This document shows, in pieces, positions 7,672 to 15,534 of a stretch of DNA of 51,539 nucleotides; the first letter of the stretch is position 1, and every line of letters begins with the position of its first letter. The stretch lies in contig CAVWOU010000008.1 of the NCBI GenBank assembly GCA_963756745.1, forward strand, positions 1-51,539, written 5' to 3'. The position numbers and the translations under genes are program-made. Origin of the DNA: DASPWW01 sp963756745 (GTDB lineage Bacteria > Actinomycetota > Thermoleophilia > Solirubrobacterales > 70-9). The notes under the pieces are model-generated. The model did not search any database, was not told where the DNA came from, and was given only the letters and a program-made list of their open reading frames with translations.

Positions 7672-8110
7672 CGCAAAGCTGCTGATCGGCGAGGACAAGC
7701 CCGGACCGATAAGTACGCTGCCGCTCGCCACCGCCGCTCAACGCAGGCCCGGCGCCCGGCCATCCAGCAAGACGCACGCGCCAGAGCATGGTGTTGGCCG
7801 CGAGACTGCATCGTTTCCTCGGCCTAGGTAGCAAGCGCAGCGCTGGCGCAAGCGCAGCGCTCGCATGAGGTAGACACGCAGCTCAGTAGGAAGAGCGGGG
7901 AACACCCCAACTTCGAATCCGGATAGCCATGCATCCGAATACCCCCAGACCCCGCGCCCATCTGGGCCATCGGCGACTCCTTCCGGCAGTACTTCTGGGA
8001 TCACTCGGAGGCCCTCGAAGCCGCGGGACTTGAGGAGTAGGCGTGCGTGTCCGCCGCCGAACTCCGCGCCTCGGGCTCAGACGCGGGGAGCTCGTGGCGC
8101 CGGCGAGAGC
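7672..8110. other. Gap with a tRNA-like remnant and an orphan SnoaL tail
   Basis: No intact gene. Positions 7881-7896 form a tRNA-like D-arm (GCTC, 8-base AGTAGGAA loop, GAGC). TTCGAATCC at 7912-7920 resembles a T-loop. The anticodon arm and T-stem do not fold, so this is at most a decayed tRNA or tRNA-derived fragment. Positions 7950-8040 encode FRQYFWDHSEALEAAGLEE and a stop at 8038-8040, another orphan SnoaL 3' end. A short direct repeat of GCGCAAGCGCAGCGCT type lies near 7835-7862. Confidence 0.4.
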
Positions 8111-9200
8111 TCAACCGGCCATCTCGGCTGGATAGCGAAATATGCGCAACGATCCTCCGTCGCGGATCTGCAAGCTATCGCCCTTCGTGGCCCGTCGGAG
8201 CGGATCGCCGGTCACCAGAACCGCAAGGACGTACAGGCTCTTCCCCTTCTTTGCGTTTCGCTCGATCCCAAGCACGCCGACCTTGCGCGACGTCATCGGG
8301 CTCTCGGCCGCGAGGCAGTTCTTGCCGTTGCGAGGACAGATGCGGCCGTCGGTGGTCGTGACGCGCCTGGCCTCGGCGCCGGGTTTGGGGCGCTTGGGGT
8401 CCTCGGCCAGGATGACCTCGACCGTGGCCCGAGCCGGATAGTCCAGGTGCTCGGCGCTTGTTATGACGTCGGCCTTGACGACCAACTGCTCATGCTTCCT
8501 GAGGTCCTTCAACTCCTGCGCGTATACAACGCGCGTCTCGCCCTTGACCACGGGCAGGCTCTCGGCGAGGCGGCGGTTGGTGCGAATCACATCGGGCCGC
8601 GGCACCCCTGCCGGTCGGGAGCGTATGACGCTGATGCCGCTCATATCGCCGACGACTCGAGCTTTCCCCGTTCTTTATTTCGTTCTGACCGATAAGGACG
8701 ACGTGGTTGGCTTCAGCCTCGGGGTGATGGGCGCCGACGGCGACGTTGACGAAGGTCGGCCCGGCCCACGGGAGGCCATCGGCGGGGACCCGAAACTCGA
8801 CGTCGTCGAACACGAACACGTCGTGATGACGCAGGTGGGGGATCTTGCGGCTCTGCTTCTTGAGGACTCGCGCGTGGCCCCTCTTGGTCTCGCTGGCGTC
8901 TTTGCTGTCGGCGATCACCAGCCTCGCCTCTACCTCCGGTGGGTAGTCGTAGGCTCCCTTGATGCAGTCCGTCTGCGGTCGCTCGCAATCAGTCGTTACC
9001 TCGACCTCGGCGGAAATCAGCAATCCATCCCCCGGCTCGAGGTCAGGGAGGCTGGTGCGCCCGGACCCACGACGCAACAACGACATGACGACCTCGGGGT
9101 GCGAACCGGAGCGCTGTATCCGGACGGTCCTCGGGGGAAGCTCGGCCCTCTTGCCCGTGGCGGCGACCCGAACCCGGCCTGTGGGTGCCTGATCAGGCAT
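8111..9200 (-). CDS. Uncharacterised two-domain family, copy 1, one frameshift
   Basis: This copy shares its whole architecture with the tandem genes at 22974 and 24158. Domain A runs from RVRVAATG through VVMSLL, PGDGLLISAEVEVTTDC and ARLVIADSKD to VLIGQNE. Domain B has SLPVVKGETRVVYAQEL, LRKHEQLVVKADVI, SRKVGVLGI, LYVLAVLV and LRIFRYP. Domain A and domain B lie in different frames. One extra base near 8660 restores NGKARVVGDMSGISVIR between them, which aligns with the paralogues. Unlike the others, this copy has no signal peptide (it begins MPDQAPTGRVR) and lacks four of the domain A cysteines. I do not recognise the family or its function; both domains look beta-rich. Confidence 0.6.
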
Positions 9201-9370
9201 CGGCCACCTCGTTCAAGCGCTCTGGAGAACTAAGACCGCGGCTCAAGCACATCACGAGCAGGTACTCAGGGTTCGATCGCGTGCCCGGCCACCGTCTCGG
9301 GGCCGACACCACTCGGACCTTACATCGGCCATCGGCGAGGCCGCCGATCGGGCTTGAATACAGGGCAAGC

Positions 9371-9386
9371 GCGATACTGAGCGGGC
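9371..9386 (+). promoter_or_regulatory. GATACT repeat motif directly before an MSQENV start
   Basis: GCGATACTGAGCGGGC, one mismatch from the copies at 1193, 3565 and 4102. It ends one base before the ATG at 9388. This is the only copy still attached to its start codon, and it indicates a -10-like element with a very short leader. Confidence 0.5.
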
Positions 9387-9387
9387 G

Positions 9388-9471
9388 ATGTCGCAGGAGA
9401 ACGTGGACGTTGTGGAGCGGCAGTCGCGTTCGAGTTCTACGGGCGCGGGATCACGCCGAGGAGGAGACTGA
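9388..9471 (+). CDS. Short leader ORF derived from a SnoaL-like 5' end
   Basis: ATGTCGCAGGAGAACGTGGAC starts a 27-codon frame reading MSQENVDVVERQSRSSS and ending at TGA 9469-9471. Only the first eight or so codons are family sequence. The stop overlaps the ATG of the next gene as TGATG, and GGAGGAG inside the leader serves as the ribosome site of that gene. I infer that a truncated SnoaL copy now supplies the promoter and a coupled upstream ORF for the Vps62-like gene. Confidence 0.5.
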   Translation: MSQENVDVVERQSRSSSTGAGSRRGGD

Positions 9472-10637
9472 TGGCGAGCGCCCACGAGCCACGCGAGCGC
9501 TACGACCAGGAGCTGCTCGATCGCCACCGCCCATTGCTGCTGTTCGATCCTCAGTACGACTACCGCGTTCTCGCCGCCGAATCGGCGGTCGAAAACGAGG
9601 GCAACCTGCTGCGACGCTTCGACGGCGAGGTGCTCGCCCGTACCCGGGGCGATCCCGAACTGAGCCTCGAGCTGTTGAATCGATATCCGGCTGGAGTCGA
9701 GCCCGATCCCGATGACTCGATCGCGATGTCTCCCGACTACGCCGGCGACTCCCGCCGGATGGAGCGCAGCGAGCGACATCGCGGCCGCATCTATGCGCGC
9801 GTCGTAGACGACGGGACCCGCATCTGGTGCCAGTACTGGTTCTGGCTCTACTACAACCCGAAGAACCTGCTCGGCTTCGGAAAGCACGAGGGCGACTGGG
9901 AGATGGTCCAGGTCGGCCTCCGAAACGGCGAGCCGGAGGTCGCGAGCTATGCGCAGCACGACTCCGGCGAGGCGCGGCCCTTCGGCACGGCGATGGACCT
10001 CGTCCCGGGCGACGCGTTGCGCCCAATCGCATACGTCGCGCCGCTCTCACACGCCTGCTACTTCGAGGCCAGAACCCACCCCTACTTCGTCGGCATCGAC
10101 CACCCGCGGGGCGACGGCCCAAGAAGGGAGCTGCCGGTTGTTCCATTCGGAGACTGGGTGAACTGGGAGGGCCGGTGGGGAAGCGGCGAACGAGGAATCG
10201 CGCGGCGCATCGGGTTCGGGCCGAACAGCCCGGCCCGCCAGGGGCTGAAGTGGCGCGATCCCGGCGCCTGGCATGCTCGCCTGCGCTACAGGCGGGTGCG
10301 CGTGCTGCTCGGAGAGGCGATCCACAGGCTTGGCGCCCTTACGAGCCCATCGGCGCCCGCCATCAGCGAGGCGGCCACGAGCGGGCGGCGGGTGAACGTG
10401 AGCTGGGAGCTGCGCGGGGCGGGGCCTCGGCGGGGCGCTCACCTGTACATCACCGTCCATGAGCGCCACTTGGTGATCGCCAGCCGCGTCGTCAGGAACG
10501 CCCCGGCCCAAGACTCCACGACGCTCATCACGCCCCCGGACCGCCAGCCCGAGGAGGTCCTCGTGAGCGCGTACAACGGTCTTCGCCAGCGAAGCGACCC
10601 GGCGAGGCGCAAAATCAGCGAAGAGCCGAGCGGATGA
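9471..10637 (+). CDS. Vps62/DUF946-like protein
   Basis: A 388-residue protein with no signal peptide. The central motif is YWFWLYYNPKNLLG followed by KHEGDWEMVQVGL (about residues 123-149). HEGDWE is the hallmark of the Vps62/DUF946-related family and resembles the GHRHDWE motif of NPP1-type proteins. Later landmarks are PYFVGIDHP and FGDWVNWEGRWG. Residues 300-375 look like a separate beta-sandwich tail (VNVSWELRGAG, LYITVHERHLVIA). The biochemical function of the family is unknown. The gene overlaps the downstream dipeptidase by ATGA, so the two are co-translated. Upstream it is coupled to a short leader ORF. Confidence 0.75.
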   Translation: MASAHEPRERYDQELLDRHRPLLLFDPQYDYRVLAAESAVENEGNLLRRFDGEVLARTRGDPELSLELLNRYPAGVEPDPDDSIAMSPDYAGDSRRMERSERHRGRIYARVVDDGTRIWCQYWFWLYYNPKNLLGFGKHEGDWEMVQVGLRNGEPEVASYAQHDSGEARPFGTAMDLVPGDALRPIAYVAPLSHACYFEARTHPYFVGIDHPRGDGPRRELPVVPFGDWVNWEGRWGSGERGIARRIGFGPNSPARQGLKWRDPGAWHARLRYRRVRVLLGEAIHRLGALTSPSAPAISEAATSGRRVNVSWELRGAGPRRGAHLYITVHERHLVIASRVVRNAPAQDSTTLITPPDRQPEEVLVSAYNGLRQRSDPARRKISEEPSG

Positions 10638-11812
10638 TCGTCGACCTGCACGCCCACTACCCCACGCACGTCGTGCCGGAGGCGAAGGGCAGCCTGTGGC
10701 AACTCTTGCGCACGCCGCTCGGCAGGGCGCGGCTGCGCGACCGCGTGCGGGCGCTGCTGGTCGGCTTCGCGAGCCGGTTCATCAACTACCGCTCGCTGTG
10801 GTCCGGGCCCCGGGTGACGATGGACTCGCTCCGGGAGGGCCAGGTGCGCGTCCCGCTGTCGGTGCTCACCTCGTTCTTCGACGAGCTCGAGCTCGGCGAG
10901 CCCTACCCGGCGAAGCCGAAGTCCTCGTATCTGGCGCCGCTGCTTCGCAACATCGAGGCGGTGGAGGAGGACATCCGCGAGCGGCACGCGCAAGCGGCGG
11001 TCGTCGCGCACTCTCCGCTCGAGCTCGAGCGGGCGCTCGACGAGGGCAAGGTGGCGCTCGTCCACTGCGTCGAGGGCGGCTACCACCTCGGTGGGACGAC
11101 GGCCGAGGTCGACCGCGCCGTCGCGGAGCTCGCCCGCCGCGGTGTCGCCTACATCACCGTCGCGCATCTGGTGTGGCGCCACGTGGCGACCAACGCCCCC
11201 GCGATCCCGTTCCTGCCGGACTGGCTCTACCGACGCCTCTTCTCCCAGCCCGAGGTGGGCCTGTCCGACCTGGGCGAGGCCGCGGTGCGGGCAATGGTCC
11301 GCGAGCGGGTGTTGGTCGACCTAACCCACATGGGCGACCGAGCGCTTGCCGATACCTTCGCGCTGCTCGAGCGCCTGGACGGACGACACCGCGTGCCCGT
11401 GTTCGCCAGCCACGGCTGTTTTCGGTTTCGCTCTCAGGAGTACGGACTCTCCGAGGAGAGCGTCCGCCGCATGGCCGAGCGGGACGGGGTGGTGGGGCTG
11501 ATCATGGCCCAGCACCAGCTCAACAGAGGGGTGCGCAGGACGCGCAGCTGGCGCTTTCGGGGCTCGCTCAAGGTGATCTGCGCCCACATCGACCGGATCG
11601 GGGAGATCACGGGGTCCCATCGGCACGCCGCGATCGGCTCGGACTTCGACGGCTTCATCAAGCCCACCGTCGCGGGACTCGAGTCGGCGGGTGACATGCA
11701 AAGGCTCGAGGGTGCGCTTCGCGAGCGCTACGGCGATGTGGATGGCGAGCGCATCTGCTCCGGCAACGCGCTGCGGGTGCTGAAGGCGGGGTGGGCTGGA
11801 ACCGCTAGCTGA
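10634..11812 (+). CDS. Membrane dipeptidase-family (M19) metallohydrolase
   Basis: A 392-residue amidohydrolase-fold protein of the renal/membrane dipeptidase (peptidase M19) family, which hydrolyses dipeptides using two zinc ions. Visible metal-site blocks are DLHAHY (residues 4-9), VHCVEGGYHLGG (about 138-149, bridging Glu), DLTHMGD (about 230), ASHGCFR (about 257) and GSDFDGF (about 336). DLHAHY deviates from the usual DGHND, so substrate preference may differ. There is no signal peptide, implying a cytoplasmic location. It is translationally coupled to the Vps62-like gene by a four-base overlap and ends eight bases inside the convergent SnoaL-like gene. Confidence 0.8.
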   Translation: MIVDLHAHYPTHVVPEAKGSLWQLLRTPLGRARLRDRVRALLVGFASRFINYRSLWSGPRVTMDSLREGQVRVPLSVLTSFFDELELGEPYPAKPKSSYLAPLLRNIEAVEEDIRERHAQAAVVAHSPLELERALDEGKVALVHCVEGGYHLGGTTAEVDRAVAELARRGVAYITVAHLVWRHVATNAPAIPFLPDWLYRRLFSQPEVGLSDLGEAAVRAMVRERVLVDLTHMGDRALADTFALLERLDGRHRVPVFASHGCFRFRSQEYGLSEESVRRMAERDGVVGLIMAQHQLNRGVRRTRSWRFRGSLKVICAHIDRIGEITGSHRHAAIGSDFDGFIKPTVAGLESAGDMQRLEGALRERYGDVDGERICSGNALRVLKAGWAGTAS

Positions 11813-12221
11813 TTCGAGTTCCGCGGGGCCCAAGCCCGGCGGCTTCGAGGGCTTCCTCGCGAGTCAAAAACCACCGGCCGCTGATGATCTTCCCGTCCCG
11901 CAACGTGATCACCTGATCGAACGGCCTCTCAATCTCGGGTCCTCCGCGCTGGGTGCGTGCAGTCATCCGAGCGAGAACGAGAAGCTGATCGCCACGGTCT
12001 ACAAAGCGCTCGGGCTCGAGGCGCAACTCCTCCCAGTACCGGGGCACCGTTTCGAGGTATTGCTTCACCTCGGCGTGACCCCGGCGTCTGCGGACGCCCG
12101 ACACGCGAGGGTCTCCAACCCATTCGACCTCGGGATGACAGAGCGCCAGCGCGGCGTCGAAGTCGCTGCGGTTGAAGGCCTCGATTGCCCGGCGGAAGAT
12201 CTCGACGTTCTCCTGCGACAC
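11805..12221 (-). CDS. SnoaL-like (NTF2 fold) family protein
   Basis: A complete 138-residue family member: MSQENVEIFRRAIEAFNRSD, CHPEVEWVGDPRVSG (about 27-41), HAEVKQYLETVPRYWEELRL, then VITLRDGKIISGRWFLTRE and EALEAAGL. The last seven residues (PRGTRIS) run past the usual tail, as if the normal stop was lost. The start is GTG at 12219-12221 in the context taggcgGTGTCGCAGGAG, four bases after the stop of another SnoaL fragment. No substrate can be assigned. Confidence 0.85.
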   Translation of the reverse strand: MSQENVEIFRRAIEAFNRSDFDAALALCHPEVEWVGDPRVSGVRRRRGHAEVKQYLETVPRYWEELRLEPERFVDRGDQLLVLARMTARTQRGGPEIERPFDQVITLRDGKIISGRWFLTREEALEAAGLGPRGTRIS

Positions 12222-12224
12222 CGC

Positions 12225-12355
12225 CTACTCCCGCAGCCCGGCGGCTTCGAGGGCCTGTTCCTCGTTTGGAGAGACAGTGATCCGCGCGATATTGCCGTCG
12301 ATCACGGTGTGCAGCGTGGCATGCGAGGTTACTCCCATCCAGCGGCGTACAGTGT
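12225..12355 (-). pseudogene. SnoaL-like C-terminal fragment
   Basis: The minus strand encodes TVIDGNIARITVSPNEEQAL and EAAGLRE with a stop at 12225-12227. It is about 43 residues of the family C-terminus with no N-terminal part. Its upstream end runs into the promoter region of the divergent MBL-fold gene. It sits four bases before the intact copy, in the same tandem layout as 4118-4390 and 4394-4788. Confidence 0.5.
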
Positions 12356-12360
12356 CAGCG

Positions 12361-13083
12361 ATGCGTGTCGCCGAGGGCGTGTACAGCATCGGCCAGAGGA
12401 AGGGTGGGCGCGTCCACTCCTATCTCTTCGAGCAAGACGGCGAGCTCACCCTGGTGGACACGCTGTTCGACGCCGACGGTGAGCGTGTACTCGATTGCAT
12501 CCGGGATATCGGCCGGTCGCCAGGCGACCTCAAGCACATCGCCCTCACCCACGCCCATCGCTCCCACCTCGGCGGCCTGGCGACGCTGAAGCGGCTCACC
12601 GGGGCGACCGTGTGCGCCCACGAGTGGGAGGCCGACATCATCGCCGGTGAGCGCCTGGCGCAGCCCGTCAGCATGCGTCCCCGAGGACCGCTTTCCACCT
12701 ATCCGATGCGGATCGGTCTCGCACTCGGACGCCCGAAGCACGCGCCGTGCCCGGTCGACCTGGGCCTGCGTGAAGGCGACCAGGTGGGGCCTCTTCGGGT
12801 CCTGCACATCCCCGGGCATACCCCTGGGCACCTTGCCTTCCATTGGGAGCAGCGGGGGGTGCTTGCGGTCGGCGACGCCGTCGCGACCTGGCCGCGAATC
12901 GATGCCGGGTGGCCCGGCTTCAACCTCAACGAGGGGCAGTACCGCGCCTCGCTCAGGCGCCTGGCGCAGATCGAGGCCGAGGTGATCGCGGTCGGCCACG
13001 GCGAGCCCCTGAGAGAGCGTGCCGCCGACCGTGTTCACGCGCTCGCCGAGGGTTCGTCTAGCCCACCCGGCCCCAGGGCGTGA
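12361..13083 (+). CDS. Metallo-beta-lactamase-fold hydrolase
   Basis: A 240-residue MBL-fold protein with canonical layout: an N-terminal strand pair (GVYSIGQRKGGRVHSYL), metal motif LTHAHRSHLGG near residue 60, HIPGHTPGHLAFH near 148, VGDAV near 170 and a late VGHGEP. The usual HxHxDH motif is HAHRSH here: the aspartate is replaced by serine, which would alter the second metal site or catalysis. The ATG at 12361 was chosen because the family N-terminus begins exactly there; the longer open frame is antisense to the SnoaL fragment. It overlaps the convergent peroxidase gene by 26 bp. Confidence 0.8.
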   Translation: MRVAEGVYSIGQRKGGRVHSYLFEQDGELTLVDTLFDADGERVLDCIRDIGRSPGDLKHIALTHAHRSHLGGLATLKRLTGATVCAHEWEADIIAGERLAQPVSMRPRGPLSTYPMRIGLALGRPKHAPCPVDLGLREGDQVGPLRVLHIPGHTPGHLAFHWEQRGVLAVGDAVATWPRIDAGWPGFNLNEGQYRASLRRLAQIEAEVIAVGHGEPLRERAADRVHALAEGSSSPPGPRA

Positions 13084-14842
13084 ACGCGTTCTTCGTCCCC
13101 CGCAGCGAAGGCGCGAGGCTCGGGTAGTGGCGGAGCAGCACGCTCACCATGCTGGAGTCGTTGATCCAGTCTAGGCCCGCTTGGGTGTACATCTTCGCCG
13201 TGTAGTCGCGCGTGAAGAAGCGGTCGCTCTTCAACCTGCGGGCCGCCATCAGGATGAAGACGCGAAATGCGGTGTCGCTGAAGCCGAAGCCCTTCGGCTT
13301 GGGTTCCGCGTAGAGCCCGATCATCAGGTCCACGCGTTCGATCTCGTCGTCATACGCAGACCGAATCCTTTCGGCCTCATCCGGGTTGTCGGTCAGCTCC
13401 GCGAATGATTGGGCAGGCCTGAGCCGAAAGAGCCGGCGGAACTGGTTGTAGCGTGGCACTCCGCGCTCGCGGATCCGCAGGATGTCTGTTGCAGCGAGGT
13501 CGAGGCGGGTGCCGTCGGGGCGCTCCAGGCGTTGGAGGAAGCGCGGGTAGTTGTGCAGCGAGATCGCTCCGGGATGGGCGATCCCGAACGAGTAGAGCGC
13601 GTTCGCGAGGCCGATCTCCTCGAGCCGCTCGCGTACGTGTAGCGCGCCCAGCTCGGGAAATGTCCGCTCCTCCAGTGGCTCGTCCCCCGCCACCGAGCGG
13701 AATGAGTACTCGTCCGGGATGAGGGGGTGCATCCGGTACACGGCGACGAACTCCTCGGTGAGCGAGTAGGGGAAGCCGTGGTGATTGGTCTCCGAGCCGG
13801 GGATTCCGCTCAGCAGGTCGCCCGAGCCGAGATGGCCCAGTCTCCTGCCCAGGCGCTCGCCGACGATTCCGGACCACGTCGCGCGCAGCGCGTATGTGCT
13901 GGTGGGGTGGGCGATTATCGCCGGAGTCCACTCGGTGGTGTGGATCTTTGCCATCAGGGCTGCGTTGATCAGGCGCGCCTTGTCGTAGAGGTGATCGTCG
14001 GACCAACCGGGGAACTCGCGGCGCAGACGGTCGCAGATGGCGTTGTGCTCGAGCGTGAAGAGGGTGTGGAGGAGAGCCAGCCCGACCCAGAAGTTCGAAG
14101 CCACTTCCGGTCGCGCGGATGCGGCCGCCTGCTCGAGGTCGCGCGGGGGCAGACCGTCTTCGACGCGAAGCTTTCCGCCTTCCCCGGAGCGAGCGGCCGC
14201 CTCGAAGCGCTCGTCGGAGCCATAGATCTGCGAGCCGTCCCACCAGTGACTGTCGTCGGTGACGAAGGTGTCGGGCGTGCGAGGATCCTGGTCGGAGGTG
14301 GGGTCTCGGCGGGTGCGCGGGATCGCCATCGGTCGCTCGGGCCAGTCGTCGTCCTCGGTGAGCGCCAGTTCCCACGGGTTCTCCTCCTCGTTCTTTCCAT
14401 GGCTGAACCAGTCGTGAACCTCGAACTGGATCCAAGCCGCCGCCAGGACATTGAGCGTCGTGGCGGGCAGGAACCGCTCCCGTGTCAGCAGCTCGCGGCT
14501 GATCATCCGCGGGTTTGGGTCAAGCAGCGCCGCGGGGGGTTCACGGATGGTTTCGTCGAGCGGCACGTTTCGACCGAAGCGTGTGCCGACGCTGCCCATC
14601 CGGGGACTGTCGAGATCGTTGAGCGTTCCGTCGAGGCTGCGCCGTGAACGATGGATGGGGTCGGCGGCCTTCTCGATCAGCTCGGGGCTCGCCGCGGGAA
14701 GCCCCGTGTCGGTGAGGTTGCGCTGACGCAGCCGATTGCGAACGCCGATCAGCGTCAGTAGGCCGAGGGGGCGAGGGAGGCGGTCCCAGCCAAAGCGGCG
14801 ATCAAGCCGGTCGGTCAGCGCCATCAAGGCGCGCGAGAGCAC
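13058..14842 (-). CDS. Alpha-dioxygenase-like heme peroxidase
   Basis: A large protein (about 594 residues) of the animal-type heme peroxidase/cyclooxygenase superfamily, closest in motifs to fatty acid alpha-dioxygenases. Visible are FEVHDWFSHG (distal heme histidine), GSQIYGSDERF, FTLEHNAICDRL, TTEWTPAIIAHP, then VAVYRMHPLIPDEY, in which the Tyr (catalytic radical) and His (proximal ligand) are spaced as in plant alpha-DOX, and RERGVPRYNQFRR. Such enzymes convert fatty acids to 2-hydroperoxides. I prefer GTG at 14842 (GAGG seven bases upstream) over the TTG at 14893, which overlaps the neighbouring gene; ATG at 14824 is also possible. The 3' end overlaps the MBL gene convergently. Confidence 0.8.
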   Translation of the reverse strand: MLSRALMALTDRLDRRFGWDRLPRPLGLLTLIGVRNRLRQRNLTDTGLPAASPELIEKAADPIHRSRRSLDGTLNDLDSPRMGSVGTRFGRNVPLDETIREPPAALLDPNPRMISRELLTRERFLPATTLNVLAAAWIQFEVHDWFSHGKNEEENPWELALTEDDDWPERPMAIPRTRRDPTSDQDPRTPDTFVTDDSHWWDGSQIYGSDERFEAAARSGEGGKLRVEDGLPPRDLEQAAASARPEVASNFWVGLALLHTLFTLEHNAICDRLRREFPGWSDDHLYDKARLINAALMAKIHTTEWTPAIIAHPTSTYALRATWSGIVGERLGRRLGHLGSGDLLSGIPGSETNHHGFPYSLTEEFVAVYRMHPLIPDEYSFRSVAGDEPLEERTFPELGALHVRERLEEIGLANALYSFGIAHPGAISLHNYPRFLQRLERPDGTRLDLAATDILRIRERGVPRYNQFRRLFRLRPAQSFAELTDNPDEAERIRSAYDDEIERVDLMIGLYAEPKPKGFGFSDTAFRVFILMAARRLKSDRFFTRDYTAKMYTQAGLDWINDSSMVSVLLRHYPSLAPSLRGTKNAFTPWGRVG

Positions 14843-14870
14843 GGTCGCGCCTCGTCCCGATGGTTTCGGC

Positions 14871-15292
14871 CTAACTTCGCTCCCTGCTCTCAAGGACCGC
14901 CGCTTCCTTGGCCGCTTCCGGACTCACGTACGCGCGCGCCCGCCGGACGAGGCCATCGGCAAACGAGAACAGATGGCCCCAGTCGTGCTCGACGACGACT
15001 CCGTCGCGGCCTTTCACGCGCTGGTGCACCGTTGCCACTACCTGGTCTCCCACGGGCTCGCATTTCCCGATCTCGATAGTGAACGAATCCCACAGACCCC
15101 CGGGCCCGGGCCGACTGCCTTCCAGTAGTCGGCTGCCCCCTGATGCCCGCGATAGGTGGGGCTGAGATCCGGAAAGATGCCGGAGGTCGTGAGCTCGACT
15201 TCGGGATGCAGCAGGGCGAGGAAGGCGGCCTTGTCGTCCTCGTTCACCGCCCGGTAAACGCTCCTGACTAGGTCGACATTCTGCTCGGACAA
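14871..15292 (-). CDS. SnoaL-like protein, one frameshift
   Basis: The first part reads MSEQNVDLVRSVYRAVNEDD, LLHPEVELTTSG and YRGHQGAADYWKAV. The second, offset by one base after a GC run near 15105-15115, reads WDSFTIEIGKCEPVGDQVVA, VVVEHDWGHLFSFADGLVRR and ARAYVSPEAAKEAAVL. Joined, they make a normal-length divergent SnoaL-like protein without the EALEAAGL tail. The break is in an alternating GGGCCC tract, where an indel or a read error is likely. The stop is just upstream of the peroxidase gene on the same strand. Confidence 0.6.
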
Positions 15293-15534
15293 GTCCAGCG
15301 ATCTCCTGACCCGCGTGCGATCGTACTGTCGTGAACATCGGCATTAGGGCCGCGCCCGCGAGCCCCTTGGGGCAGCGTCTCTAAGCGTTGGAGCCCGCGG
15401 GCCGCGAGCACATCTGACTAGACGACCGCCATAAGGCTTGTAAATGTCGAGCCCCATTCTCCCACTTGTTTGAGAAGCCCGTTGCCGGCGCTAGCATGGC
15501 CGCAGCCCGCCCCCGCCCCGGGAAGGAGGCTCGG

